Shown here one piece after another: positions 25,379-33,967 of a DNA stretch of 64,000 nucleotides. The stretch is taken from positions 7,430,364 to 7,494,363 of the forward strand of contig NZ_AP018288.1 of the NCBI RefSeq assembly GCF_002368335.1, read 5' to 3'. The notes below the pieces were generated by a model. That model saw only the letters and a list, made by a program, of their open reading frames with translations. It was not told the DNA's origin and did not search any database. Both the position numbers and the translations under genes were made by a program. This stretch comes from Nostoc sp. NIES-4103. GTDB taxonomy: Bacteria; Cyanobacteriota; Cyanobacteriia; Cyanobacteriales; Nostocaceae. The stretch's first letter is position 1, and each line of letters begins with the position of its first letter.

Positions 25379-26370
25379 AACTAAGTATTAACAAATCGCG
25401 ATCGCTGTGGTGGATTATCTCAAGTGCCGTCATTCTCGCTGGTATCATCTCAATGGTGATTTCTTGGCAAAATCCTAACATCAAAGCGCCTCTACGTCCC
25501 AGTTTGGATTTTGTCGGTGGTACAAGATTACAGTTTGAACGGGACTGTACTAAACCTGGTAACTGCGACCAGCCAATAGATATCAATGTCGTCCGAGAAG
25601 TAGCTAAAGCACAGGGAATAGGCGATAGCGGCATTCAAATTGTCACAGACAGAGATACAAAAGCAGAAAATGGCATCTTAATCCGCACGAAAAATTTAGA
25701 TACTGATCAGCAAATCCAGTTAAAAAATGCTTTAAGCGAAAAAGTTGGTGCTTTCGACGAACGAAAAAATCAGATTGATATTGTTGGGCCGACTCTGGGA
25801 CGAGAGTTGTTTACCTCTGGTGTAATTGCACTGATTGTTTCCTTTGTGGGTATTATTGTTTACTTGGCATTTCGCTTCCAGTGGGATTATGCAGTATTTG
25901 CGATCGTGGCCTTGTTTCACGATGTGATAATTACAGTAGGTATTTTTTCGATTTTGGGTTTGGTAGTTGGTATCGAAGTCGATAGCCTGTTTATTGTAGC
26001 TCTACTGACGATTACAGGATTTTCTGTCAATGATACTGTAGTAATTTACGATCGCATTCGTGAAACACTGCAAATAAATCCTAACCGTCCAATTGCTGAT
26101 ATTGTCGATGATGCGGTCAACCAAACCTTGGCCAGGTCAATCAACACAACTTTAACAACCTTGCTGACACTATTGGCAATTTTTCTGTTTGGAGGAGAAA
26201 CACTGAAAAATTTTGCCTTAGCTTTAATTATTGGCTTTACGGCAGGAGCTTATTCGAGTATTTTTATCGCCAGTACTCTTTTAACCTTGTGGCGAGAACG
26301 CACAGGTAAAACAGTAGTGGTAGCCGCAGGTGATTCAATTGATACATCTGCTACTTCCCAGGACGGTTAA
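25375..26370 (+). CDS. secF: Protein translocase subunit SecF
   Basis: A 331-residue partner of SecD. It has an N-terminal helix (9-30), LDFVGGTRLQF, a short periplasmic domain and five helices, with the signatures FRFQWDYAVFAIVALFHDV and LTITGFSVNDTVVIYDRIRE. It is encoded with a 4-base overlap after secD. A short conserved membrane protein gene follows 74 bp downstream and may belong to the same transcript. Confidence 0.96.
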   Translation: MKLSINKSRSLWWIISSAVILAGIISMVISWQNPNIKAPLRPSLDFVGGTRLQFERDCTKPGNCDQPIDINVVREVAKAQGIGDSGIQIVTDRDTKAENGILIRTKNLDTDQQIQLKNALSEKVGAFDERKNQIDIVGPTLGRELFTSGVIALIVSFVGIIVYLAFRFQWDYAVFAIVALFHDVIITVGIFSILGLVVGIEVDSLFIVALLTITGFSVNDTVVIYDRIRETLQINPNRPIADIVDDAVNQTLARSINTTLTTLLTLLAIFLFGGETLKNFALALIIGFTAGAYSSIFIASTLLTLWRERTGKTVVVAAGDSIDTSATSQDG

Positions 26371-26444
26371 GTTGTCGTTGATTTCACTAATGAGTTAAAA
26401 CATTATGCAAATTGCTTAACGACAACCTGCAACTTTCTTACCCT

Positions 26445-26873
26445 ATGGATCTACCGGAACAACCGCCAACTTCTAGCAATAACACCGAGAATACTGACCC
26501 ATCCTTTGCCCAACAAGTACAAAAGTTACACCAGTTGACAGTATACGGCAGGTGGTTGTTTGTTGCCTTTTTGTGGCTCACGCTTGCGCCTGTATGCTTG
26601 TGGAACCTACGTACAGAAATTTCTCTTTGGCAAGAATACTTTACTTGGGTGGCAGTGCGCTACGGACTGTTTTACCATCCACTGTCTACTCTGGGTTTAG
26701 CATTTTGTATTGGAATGACAGTTGCTGTTTTAGTTTGGCAGAGTCGTAATATTTTAGTTGGGTTGCCACAGCAAGAAAAGCAGCGTTTAGAAAAACAAGT
26801 TTGTCACATACGCCAGCAAGGGCCAACTCATCCTCTGTGGAAGTGGGTTTGTGATGAAATCAAGGCTGGATGA
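26445..26873 (+). CDS. Small membrane protein downstream of secF
   Basis: A 142-residue protein not assigned to a named family. It has a polar N-terminus (MDLPEQPPTSSNNTENTDPS), two hydrophobic helices (about residues 36-60 and 86-106) and a basic, cytoplasmic-looking C-terminus with several Trp/His residues (HPLWKWVCDE). ATG 26445 is preferred over a TTG at 26412. Its closeness to secDF suggests a shared transcript, but no link to translocation is shown by the sequence. Confidence 0.7.
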   Translation: MDLPEQPPTSSNNTENTDPSFAQQVQKLHQLTVYGRWLFVAFLWLTLAPVCLWNLRTEISLWQEYFTWVAVRYGLFYHPLSTLGLAFCIGMTVAVLVWQSRNILVGLPQQEKQRLEKQVCHIRQQGPTHPLWKWVCDEIKAG

Positions 26874-27162
26874 TAAAATTTTTAAATTGTTGCATGTATA
26901 TGTACCTATTCAGGATTTCATAGCAAAATAAAACTTAACAATCATGCATCATGGCGAAAAGGGTAAAGGTAAAAGGGATAGTACTGATATCAGCTAAAGC
27001 ACATCCAAATTGCATAATCACTCGTAAAGGTCGTTTACCGATGGCTAATGGCTGTCATCAGTTATCAGTCAGGGAAATTAGATATGCAACCTTAATGTGG
27101 AATAGCTGAGTTTTTTGTTCCCCTTCTTCAGAAAAGATACTGCCAAAATTGGGTGTCTCCAC

Positions 27163-27633
27163 ATGAACCATTCTCAAATTCAATTTTGCGATCGCCAGTC
27201 TCAAATAGACCTTTACCAACTCCAAGAACTATTCAACATTTCAGCTTTCTGGGCAAAAGGGCGTAGTGTAGAGGATTTGGGTATCGCTATTGCTAACAGC
27301 GACCCCGTAATTTCTGTCTGGGATAATGAGAAACTGATTGGCTTTGCCAGAGCTACTTCTGATGGTATCTATCGTGCCACAATCTGGGATGTTGTGATTC
27401 ACCCAGATTACCGTGGTACTGGGCTAGGAACCAAATTAGTGGAAATTGTCTTGAGTCACCCGCGCATGAAGATGGTTGAGCGTGTGTATCTAATGACGAC
27501 TCATCAACAGGGATTTTACGAAAAAATTGGTTTTCAAACTAATACTAATACAACTATGGTATTGTGCAACCAATCTAATTTAAATTCTCTTTCAACTGCG
27601 GAGATTCAGCTTCAGGAGACGCTAGGGGGATAG
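27163..27633 (+). CDS. GNAT family N-acetyltransferase
   Basis: A 156-residue protein. Motif A, which binds the acetyl-CoA pyrophosphate, is VIHPDYRGTGLGTKLVEIV, preceded by GFARATSDGIYRATIWDV; the C-terminal part has HQQGFYEKIGFQ. It is a paralogue of the GNAT protein at 32827-33351, with which it shares the GFARATSD and ATIWDVVIHPD blocks. The substrate is unknown. ATG 27163 is preferred because upstream residues from an alternative start at 27115 show no family likeness. Its 3' end overlaps the opposite-strand kinase-like gene by 59 bp. Confidence 0.85.
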   Translation: MNHSQIQFCDRQSQIDLYQLQELFNISAFWAKGRSVEDLGIAIANSDPVISVWDNEKLIGFARATSDGIYRATIWDVVIHPDYRGTGLGTKLVEIVLSHPRMKMVERVYLMTTHQQGFYEKIGFQTNTNTTMVLCNQSNLNSLSTAEIQLQETLGG

Positions 27634-28513
27634 ACAGTTGTAGCCTAGCATAGTTGAGGGTCTGTTCATTAGTTGTTAAAGGCACAATTTCTAGCTTGCC
27701 TCCCATAACTTCCAGCAGAGTTTGATTTATTAATAGCTTCATTCCTGCTGAAAGAGCAGCCTTTTTGTTAACAGTTTCAGTCAATACATTTTCAGATTTG
27801 ATCAAGTCAATTGACTCATAATTTGGTAAAGCTTGATCTGGCACATCCAAGCAAATGTGAACAGTCTTACTTGTAGGTGAAAGGCTACTAGAAATCTGGA
27901 TACTGCCTTCCTCCATTTGAGCAATAGCAGTGTCTATGAAACTAACTAATACTTGTCGTAGCCAACGGTGATCTGCCAAAACATAAATTTCTGGATTGGG
28001 AGGTAACATGCGTAAAGTAAAATTACGATTTGCCGCCAACATGTAAGTTAAATGGTTAACTTCTTGCAAAATCTTACTTAGGCATTGGGGCTGAATATCT
28101 AATTTGTTGGTACCGTGTTCTGTTCTAGCCACACCGAGAATTTCATCAATCAAATGTAGCAGTTTTAGAGCTTTTTCATGAGCTTGGGCAATAAATTCTC
28201 GCTCTTCCGCTGGATCATCACATAAATCCGACAAAATTAATTGATGCAATCCAATCAAACTATTAAGAGGCGATCGCAATTCATGGGTAGTCCGCGCTAA
28301 AAAACCCGCTTTAAACTGACCCATTTCTTGTGCCATTTGGTACGCTAGTTGCGTTTGCTTAATCTGTTGTAGAAGTTGTGGCACATTGTATTGTTCTGCG
28401 GGTGCTAGCGAGGATGAGCTAGAAGCGGCGTTTGATGACCGCAAAAATAACGAACGAAAACCCATCCCCACTACCAATCCGGCTCCTAGATATATCCAGT
28501 TGCTCCAATTCAT
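27575..28513 (-). CDS. Histidine-kinase-like protein with degenerate ATPase domain
   Basis: A 312-residue protein with one N-terminal membrane helix (about 6-24), a linker, and a HisKA dimerisation domain with an intact H-box (TTHELRSPLNSLIGL, His77). The following HATPase-like region (about 180-300) keeps the overall pattern but lacks the key boxes: the N-box Asn is replaced (SFIDTAIAQ), the DxGxG box reads DVPDQAL, and the G2 box reads SAGMKLLI. ATP binding is therefore doubtful. It could act as a phosphotransfer or phosphatase partner, or as a modulator of another kinase. No response regulator is adjacent. It converges on and overlaps the GNAT gene. Confidence 0.8.
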   Translation of the reverse strand: MNWSNWIYLGAGLVVGMGFRSLFLRSSNAASSSSSLAPAEQYNVPQLLQQIKQTQLAYQMAQEMGQFKAGFLARTTHELRSPLNSLIGLHQLILSDLCDDPAEEREFIAQAHEKALKLLHLIDEILGVARTEHGTNKLDIQPQCLSKILQEVNHLTYMLAANRNFTLRMLPPNPEIYVLADHRWLRQVLVSFIDTAIAQMEEGSIQISSSLSPTSKTVHICLDVPDQALPNYESIDLIKSENVLTETVNKKAALSAGMKLLINQTLLEVMGGKLEIVPLTTNEQTLNYARLQLSIPLASPEAESPQLKENLN

Positions 28514-28881
28514 AATTTGGCAATTATTAACTTGTTAATTGACTACAAAGGCAAGGCAGCGCGTTGGGGAGCCAGCGCCGTGGGCGGGTTTCCCGACTTG
28601 AGGCGACTGGCGTCCGGCTTTGCCGACTTGAAGCGACTGCCGTCACAAAACAAAGTTCCGGATTTCTCAAGATATCCGTTTCTAGCTTTGGTTAAAGATT
28701 CAGGACTGAGGCAACTAGCATACATTTTAGTGTCAAAAGTCAAGGGTTTTGGACATTGAAATGGGTGACTTTGGACGATTTTTGCAAAAAAATATGACAA
28801 TGTGCGTCAGCCCTAAGATTTTAATGTTTTTTGCCTATACTCAAGAAAACAACATTATAGCTACGATTTTTATTTATCCAC
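28514..28881. other. Gene-free stretch with a GC-rich repeat
   Basis: 368 bp. The left part is the dispersed repeat at 28551-28644; the rest is AT-rich. Frames of 80-85 codons on both strands follow the repeat and are unlikely to be genes. Confidence 0.55.
28551..28644 (+). repeat. Dispersed GC-rich repeat, variant copy
   Basis: It contains GGGGAGCCAGCGCCGTGGG, and then CGACTTGAGGCGACTGGCGTC repeated 30 bp later with two changes (28594-28614 and 28624-28644). It shares the GGGGAGCCA and GACTGGCGT modules with the other copies. Confidence 0.55.
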
Positions 28882-29472
28882 TTAAAAATCTAATTTGATA
28901 GTACCTTGGCGTAAAATTTGCCAATTTCTTCCTGTCCACTTAGCCACCGTGGAGGGTACACCAACCCCTGACATCTCGCCGAGAAATTCTGTAGCTGCTA
29001 AAGTCAGAACTTCAGGAAACTGAGCTTCAATTTCTGCCATTGTTGATAAAGGCGGTTGACCTGAAAAATTAGCACTAGTAGTAGCAAGAGGGCCTGTTTG
29101 CGCCAAAATAGTTTGAGCGATCGCGCTATCAGGGACGCGGATGCCAATTGTTGTTGGATCTTTGGGGTTCATGACTGCTGGAACGCGATCGCTAGCCGGT
29201 AAAACCAGCGTCAATCCTCCCGGCCAATACTTATTTACTACTTCTTGCCATAATTTATACTCGTTTTCACTGCCTTTAACATATGGCCATAAATCCTCTG
29301 CGCTAGCTGCCATTAAAATCAAAGGTTTATCCTGACTGCGCTGTTTAGCAGCAAAAATTAATCCTGCCTTTTCTGGTAAAGCTGCAAGTGCAGGAACGGT
29401 ATCTGTAGGAAAGCTTACTAATAAGCCAGCGCGTGCGCCTGCAATTAGGTCTGCTAAGGAAACTGTAGTCAT
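28882..29472 (-). CDS. tsaC: L-threonylcarbamoyladenylate synthase (Sua5/YrdC family)
   Basis: A 196-residue single-domain YrdC protein that makes threonylcarbamoyl-AMP from threonine, bicarbonate and ATP, the first step of the t6A37 modification of ANN-reading tRNAs. Family signatures are SFPTDTVPALAA, AAKQRSQDKPLILM, YWPGGLTLVL, TTIGIRVPDS and LATTSANFSGQ. It lacks the extra Sua5 C-terminal domain, so TsaC is the better name. Its pathway partner tsaD is in the window at 35863-36912. Confidence 0.93.
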   Translation of the reverse strand: MTTVSLADLIAGARAGLLVSFPTDTVPALAALPEKAGLIFAAKQRSQDKPLILMAASAEDLWPYVKGSENEYKLWQEVVNKYWPGGLTLVLPASDRVPAVMNPKDPTTIGIRVPDSAIAQTILAQTGPLATTSANFSGQPPLSTMAEIEAQFPEVLTLAATEFLGEMSGVGVPSTVAKWTGRNWQILRQGTIKLDF

Positions 29473-29834
29473 GTTTCTTAAGTTAAAAGTGAGGAGTTAG
29501 TAATTCAGAGTGGATAATGAGTAATTTACTAATATTTGAAAGTTATTTTATTTACAGCAGTTTGCAAGTAAATAAAGTACAAATCTTAATATGATAAATC
29601 TTGTGGGGTGGGCAGGAAAGCCCGCCCCTGTGTACCTCATTTATATGAAATGTGCTGTATATAACTTATACCAATTCTCCATGAAGATGCACTTAATATT
29701 AAAAAACGTAGACGTGCAGGGGCTTGCCGCAGGCTACCGCCAAGAACGCCAAGAACGCCAAGGAAGAGAGAAATAACTATTTAGTGCAAGTTTATAGAGA
29801 ATTGGTATAACTCCTAACTCCTAACTCCTAACTC
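29473..29834. other. Gene-free stretch with MITE-like element
   Basis: About 360 bp between tsaC and prmC on the same strand. It holds a 145-bp inverted-repeat element (29666-29810) followed directly by a heptamer tract. Confidence 0.6.
29666..29810. mobile_element. 145-bp MITE-like element
   Basis: Perfect 14-bp ends TTATACCAATTCTC (29666-29679) and GAGAATTGGTATAA (29797-29810), with further pairing inside (TGCACT near the left end, AGTGCA near the right). It contains the short direct repeats CAAGAACGC. Related copies lie at 44132-44264 and, as a fragment, 5708-5755. Confidence 0.7.
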
Positions 29835-29838
29835 CTAA
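29811..29838. repeat. Heptamer tract (CTCCTAA)x4
   Basis: Four exact tandem copies of CTCCTAA that supply the stop codon of prmC (TAG within AGTTAGGAG on the minus strand). Confidence 0.85.
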
Positions 29839-30749
29839 CTTTTATAAGCAAGGGCAAAGCGTTCAATTCCCGCTAAATCGCTGTGAATTTGAATATTGCA
29901 ATAACTTCCTTGATTTTCCAATAATTCGCGCACTGCATCCGCCTGTCCTGCCATCATTTCAATCAGCCACACGCCACCAGATAGCAAATAATGAGGGGAG
30001 GTTTCTATTAAATGACGAATGCAATCTAAGCCATCAGCACCACCATCCAACGCTAAGTGTGGTTCATGGTTAACCACTTCTGGTTGTAGGTTGGACACAG
30101 TATTGCTGGGAATATAAGGCGGATTAGATACCATGCCACTGAATTGACCAGATAATGAAGCCAGCGGTTCCCACCAAGAACCTTGATAAAATCGGATTTG
30201 TTTGCCAAAACCCAAATTATTGGCATTTGCCTGGGCGATCGCTAATGCTTCTAAACTACGATCAACACCATGAATTGTCGCTTTTGGCAAGGCATCTGCT
30301 AATCCCAAAGCGATCGCCCCACTTCCCGTACCTAAATCTGCCCAGTGTCCTGAGTCTAAAGGTAAATCTGCCTGACTGTTAGCTGCGGCTTTCACAGCTA
30401 ACTCAATCAAGCACTCTGTTTCTGGTCTGGGAATCAAAACCGCACTCGACACAACAATTTTAAACTGTCGCCAAGGGGTCACTCCAGCAATGTACTGCAC
30501 TGGCAAGCGTTCATGTAATCGCTTCTGCCACAGATGGTCTAACTCTTCTAAAGTTAACTTCATCTGAATTTGAGGTCTATGTTTGAAAGACTCCAAACGC
30601 AGTGCTAAACGGTCTAAGTCAGCAATCTCTAAAAGCAGCCAATCCACTTCCGAATCAGGGACATCATGAGCGATCGCTGCTTCTATTGCCGCATTCCGCC
30701 ATTGCCAAAGTTGTAAACCTGAAACTAATTTTGGCTGTGTATCCACCAT
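29835..30749 (-). CDS. prmC: Release factor glutamine methyltransferase
   Basis: A 304-residue SAM-dependent methyltransferase that modifies the Gln of the GGQ motif in RF1 and RF2. It has an N-terminal helical release-factor-binding domain (about 1-90), the SAM loop DLGTGSGAIALGLAD and the catalytic SNPPYIPSN motif, which positions the Gln amide. ATG 30749 is chosen because GGGGAAG lies directly before it and the N-terminus fits the family; an upstream in-frame start at 30863 would run through a 13-bp inverted repeat. That repeat can hide the ribosome-binding site (30755-30835). The stop codon lies inside a heptamer repeat tract. Confidence 0.94.
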   Translation of the reverse strand: MVDTQPKLVSGLQLWQWRNAAIEAAIAHDVPDSEVDWLLLEIADLDRLALRLESFKHRPQIQMKLTLEELDHLWQKRLHERLPVQYIAGVTPWRQFKIVVSSAVLIPRPETECLIELAVKAAANSQADLPLDSGHWADLGTGSGAIALGLADALPKATIHGVDRSLEALAIAQANANNLGFGKQIRFYQGSWWEPLASLSGQFSGMVSNPPYIPSNTVSNLQPEVVNHEPHLALDGGADGLDCIRHLIETSPHYLLSGGVWLIEMMAGQADAVRELLENQGSYCNIQIHSDLAGIERFALAYKS

Positions 30750-30754
30750 ACTTC

Positions 30755-30835
30755 CCCTTTCAAGGTGTAATGTATTTTTGTGAAAAGCCCAAAATTCGGT
30801 AAATTTTTTGAGGATTTTTACCCACCTTGAAAGGG
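30755..30835 (-). promoter_or_regulatory. Leader hairpin covering the prmC ribosome-binding site
   Basis: Arms CCCTTTCAAGGTG (30755-30767) and CACCTTGAAAGGG (30823-30835) pair perfectly over 13 bp with a 55-base loop. In the prmC mRNA the 3' arm ends in AAAGGG of the ribosome-binding site, five bases before the ATG. Confidence 0.6.
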
Positions 30836-30843
30836 CTAGTTTA

Positions 30844-30955
30844 TAGGACTTACGCCTTGACAAAACTTTTTATTTGTGGTAGCCGTTCTTTTGCTATGAG
30901 CGATCGCTGCCTATTTAAAATGACTAAATTGGGTTAATACAGTGCGTAAGTCCTA
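30844..30955. repeat. Inverted-repeat element with TAGGACTTACGC ends
   Basis: 12-bp perfect ends TAGGACTTACGC (30844-30855) and GCGTAAGTCCTA (30944-30955) bound 112 bp with no frame. The same end sequence GCGTAAGTCCTA occurs alone near 40537-40548. Confidence 0.55.
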
Positions 30956-30961
30956 AAGTCA

Positions 30962-31771
30962 TTATTTTTTCTGGGTAGGTGCGGTCTGGGGCTTAGCGCC
31001 TGGTAATTGATTTGGCGCGGACGTCTTGGGGGCGAGTGAGCGAATAAATTCTATAGATTCCCGCGAAGGGTACAGAATAAATTTATTCATATTCGGATCG
31101 TTGCTGGTATTGAGAGTCTCAACAACACCAGATAACTCTGCCACTTCAATCCCGGTTTTGGATGCTTCTTGTGGTACAGCTTTCTTAAATTCATCCAACA
31201 AAGCTACTGCTTGTTCTTTCTCGAAATATAAAGGCACATACCGCTCTTTACTTTGGGGAACAGGGATGGTCAGATAGCCTTTATCCAATTTCGGTATAAA
31301 TAAAGGAATACCGTTGAATTGCTGTACTTTTTGACCATTTTGATTCATGATGGTTTTTGCTGACTCAAGCTGTTGTTGCGCCGGCACTAAGGTATAAATC
31401 ACAGAGTCTTTCTTCTTTTTAGCCTCTTGCACTATTTGATAATAATCTGCCAAAGACAGAGGTCTTACCTGCAATGTGCTTGCTAGTTGGGGGTTTTCTT
31501 TTTTGAGCCTTTTGTCCAGAAAATCCTGAGCATTTTGTTTGCTGAGAAAAAACCCTACTTGGGAGATAGTTTTAGATTCGTTATTCCTTGAGATAACTAC
31601 AAATTCGCCCTTGGGATTAATCAAAGTAAAGACTGGGACTATTTGTAGCTTTTTCAGAACTTCGCTTTGTGGTAATGCTACTGCTCGCAGGTTCTCTGTT
31701 TGCGATAGCCCAGCAAAAAATATACTACTAGCGATACCTAATGTTGCGCCCAAGCGAACTAATGCTTTCAT
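30962..31771 (-). CDS. Tic22-like periplasmic/thylakoid protein
   Basis: A 269-residue protein with an N-terminal signal peptide (about residues 4-28). The mature part contains a duplicated strand-helix unit typical of Tic22: VPVFTLINPKGEFVVI, then VGFFLSKQNAQDFLDKRLK in the first half, and GIPLFIPK, then VPLYFEKEQAVALLDEFKK in the second. Cyanobacterial Tic22 homologues are soluble chaperone-like proteins of the periplasm and thylakoid lumen involved in outer-membrane biogenesis. ATG 31771 has AAGGAG seven bases upstream and is preferred over a start five codons earlier. The C-terminus is a Pro/Gln/Lys-rich tail. Confidence 0.85.
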   Translation of the reverse strand: MKALVRLGATLGIASSIFFAGLSQTENLRAVALPQSEVLKKLQIVPVFTLINPKGEFVVISRNNESKTISQVGFFLSKQNAQDFLDKRLKKENPQLASTLQVRPLSLADYYQIVQEAKKKKDSVIYTLVPAQQQLESAKTIMNQNGQKVQQFNGIPLFIPKLDKGYLTIPVPQSKERYVPLYFEKEQAVALLDEFKKAVPQEASKTGIEVAELSGVVETLNTSNDPNMNKFILYPSRESIEFIRSLAPKTSAPNQLPGAKPQTAPTQKK

Positions 31772-31938
31772 GAATACTCCTTGCATTGATATCTATTAAG
31801 TCAGACAAATTGTTGGATTTGCATAGCACCAACTAGCTCTAGTTATATAGCAATCCCTTTGAGATTTGAAAAAGTCGTGGCTGCTGTTAAATGCTAAGAA
31901 TCTACTCTTAAAACCTGATATTTCCAAATATTGAAGAA

Positions 31939-32091
31939 TTACTCTGGTATCTTCGTTAGCAGTTGACTGTGTTCAAATTGTGTTTTTCTCAATTTCGGCT
32001 TGCTACGCACTGCGTAATATTGTAAATGCTGATTATAACTTGGTCTCCAGTGGGCAAGAATTTCCCTGACTGTTGAAGCGGTCAATGCCAT
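31939..32091 (-). CDS. Possible 50-residue small protein
   Basis: ATG to TAA, 50 codons, basic and helix-prone (contains TVREILAHWRPSYNQ and AVRSKPKLRKTQFEH). GAGAAAG lies about ten bases before the start. It is not recognised, and no neighbour hints at a role. It lies in an otherwise empty 600-bp gap between the Tic22-like gene and tRNA-Pro; it may be a real small gene or chance. Confidence 0.35.
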   Translation of the reverse strand: MALTASTVREILAHWRPSYNQHLQYYAVRSKPKLRKTQFEHSQLLTKIPE

Positions 32092-32348
32092 TTTATTGTC
32101 TTTCTCAAATATTAAGTGACGCTACTACAAAATCAATCGTTCCACTTGCTACTACTTAAATAACTGCCACATACGAAACACAAGTACAGGATTTCTTAGC
32201 TAACGCGAAATTTGCCTGTTATGCTTCAAAGTACAGCCTATGAATAAATTCGCCAAAGTCTAATTTTTGGCCAAAGTTTACAATTTAATGGTTGATTGTA
32301 CCAAAAAACTTTCAAAAGTTTAATTTTTGTAATGAAAATATAATAAAA

Positions 32349-32374
32349 CCCCATACCTAATAGGAGGTGTGGGG
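32349..32374 (-). terminator. Rho-independent terminator of tRNA-Pro
   Basis: Stem CCCCATACCT / AGGTGTGGGG (one G-T pair) with a 6-base loop; on the minus strand it runs into TTTTATTATATTTT. It lies 23 bases past the 3' end of the tRNA. Confidence 0.85.
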
Positions 32375-32396
32375 ATTGTGATTTTGAGATTTTGAA

Positions 32397-32470
32397 TCGG
32401 GATGACAGGATTTGAACCTGCGGCATCCTGCTCCCAAAGCAGGCGCGCTACCAAGCTGCGCTACATCCCG
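32397..32470 (-). tRNA. tRNA-Pro (anticodon UGG)
   Basis: The reverse complement folds as a full cloverleaf: acceptor CGGGATG / CATCCCG, D-arm AGCGCAGCTTGGTAGCGC, anticodon stem CCTGC / GCAGG with the 7-base loop TTTGGGA (anticodon TGG), and T-arm with GGTTCAAATCC. The discriminator is A, and CCA is not encoded. A terminator lies at 32349-32374. Confidence 0.96.
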
Positions 32471-32826
32471 GATATACCAAATTAAGTTGACTTGTTTTGT
32501 TTTAGATTTACCCAACAACTAATTAACTCAGTAGCTAGAGGCAAACTTACAAAACACGGCAAACTAGTCGGACTTGTAGTCTTCTAGTGCATATATCTAA
32601 TTATATCAAATTTACGAGATATTGCCCAACCTTTTTTATTGTTTGCCTCAAAAAATTAATTACTTGACTACAGCGATGACAGTTTAACTGCCGACACAGC
32701 TAGCTGTGCAACAAAGACATTAGTGTGCTTGCTTGTCGGCTAGTTTGCTCTTAACCACTTCATGGTTATAGAGTTTCTCTACTTTGACTATTTTGTGTCT
32801 TGGCCTGCTTTTTTGCTTTGACAAAA
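32471..32826. other. Gene-free stretch between tRNA-Pro and GNAT gene
   Basis: 356 bp, AT-rich. It holds the tRNA promoter side and CCGACACAGCTAGCTGTG-like palindromic sequence near 32691. No gene is seen. Confidence 0.5.
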
Positions 32827-33351
32827 TTAGTGAGGATACCAGAACATACCTTTGATGCCTTCTGGATCTGACATAAAGCCCATAGTCCGATAGAAATCTA
32901 CAACATGAGGATCGGCAAAGAGAGTCACGTTGCTAATTTCTTCACTTCTAAGCTTTTTGAGTACGTATTTCATCAAAGCTTTTCCCAGTCCTTTACCTTG
33001 AAAGTCTGGGTGAACCACCACATCCCAAATGGTGGCATTAAATGCATGATCTGAGGTAGCACGGGCAAAACCAATGAGCCGCCTTTGGTTTCCTCGCACT
33101 TGCCACATGGAGGCTACGAGAAAACTATGCTCAATGGCTTTTTTTACTTTTCTCAAAGGACGACGCGACCAGCCAACTGCATCACAGAGTTCTTCTAATT
33201 CATACAGATCAATGTCTCGCTCCGTGCTGAAAACGATGCGATCGCTATTAGCACTAGAGTCGCCCGTAGATGCTGTATGCTCTTCAAAAGCAGCAGACTT
33301 AGTTGCCGATACAGATTCAGGAGTACTAAACCAAGTTTTCCAAAAACCCAT
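32827..33351 (-). CDS. GNAT family N-acetyltransferase (Ycf52-like)
   Basis: A 174-residue protein: a Ser/Thr-rich N-terminal region, then a GNAT domain with GFARATSDHAFNATIWDV, motif A VVHPDFQGKGLGKALMKYV, and FYRTMGF near the end. The arrangement resembles the plastid-encoded Ycf52 and plant chloroplast GNATs, which acetylate protein N-termini and lysines. It is a paralogue of the protein at 27163-27633. The start is placed at ATG 33351 (MGFWKTWFSTPES); a GTG at 33414 would add 21 residues. Substrate unknown. Confidence 0.82.
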   Translation of the reverse strand: MGFWKTWFSTPESVSATKSAAFEEHTASTGDSSANSDRIVFSTERDIDLYELEELCDAVGWSRRPLRKVKKAIEHSFLVASMWQVRGNQRRLIGFARATSDHAFNATIWDVVVHPDFQGKGLGKALMKYVLKKLRSEEISNVTLFADPHVVDFYRTMGFMSDPEGIKGMFWYPH

Positions 33352-33414
33352 GCCAACGTGGTTCGGGTAGTATAACTGATATTGGTTTCCACTCTTTTTT
33401 GAGTGTTGATTCAC

Positions 33415-33967
33415 GTTTTAGGAAGACAATACCATCTAAATACCCTAGCACTGAAATTTTTTTGGTGTTTTGGGAATTTTCAATGGTTACAGCTTCTTGG
33501 GCGCGTGTTTCACACCAATCATTTTCAACTTTAGCATTTTGTTGTCCAGCCTAGGAGAAATTCCCCGTCTTTTGGGGAAATGAGAGTGAATTGTATATCA
33601 GGGATTGGAAATTGGAAACTAGGCACTAGGGATTGGGAACTCGGCGTCCCCACGACCGCTTTCTAGGAGCCACTGCGAAGAGCGCGCTCTGCCGACAGAC
33701 AAAGCGCAAGTGGCGTTGGCAATTAGGGGCAATGGGAACTGGGGATTGAGTAAATATTACGGAATCATTTGTCACAAGCCTGTATCTTTAGAAAGATAAA
33801 GATATGGTTATGAAAAAGAAAGTGTGTGTAGTACTACGTGTTGCCACAGTAGTGTAAACATACATAGCTAGCGAATTTATAGTAGTATTTCCCACTCCCT
33901 AGTCCCCAACCCCAGCTCCCAGCCTCCAGTCCCTAGGTGATGAAAGCAAGCGAGTCTTACCCCAACG
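33415..33967. other. Gene-free stretch with repeats
   Basis: About 550 bp. It holds a hairpin TTCCCCGTCTTTTGGGGAA (33559-33577), GGGATTGGAAATTGG-type short repeats, a copy of the dispersed GC-rich repeat (33645-33720), and CCCTAGTCCCC heptamers near 33896-33935. Confidence 0.55.
33645..33720 (+). repeat. Dispersed GC-rich repeat copy
   Basis: It has CGTCCCCACG, then AGGAGCCACTGCG, a variable GC-rich middle (AGAGCGCGCTCT palindrome) and GCAAGTGGCGTTGG, the same frame as 6317-6378. Confidence 0.65.
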
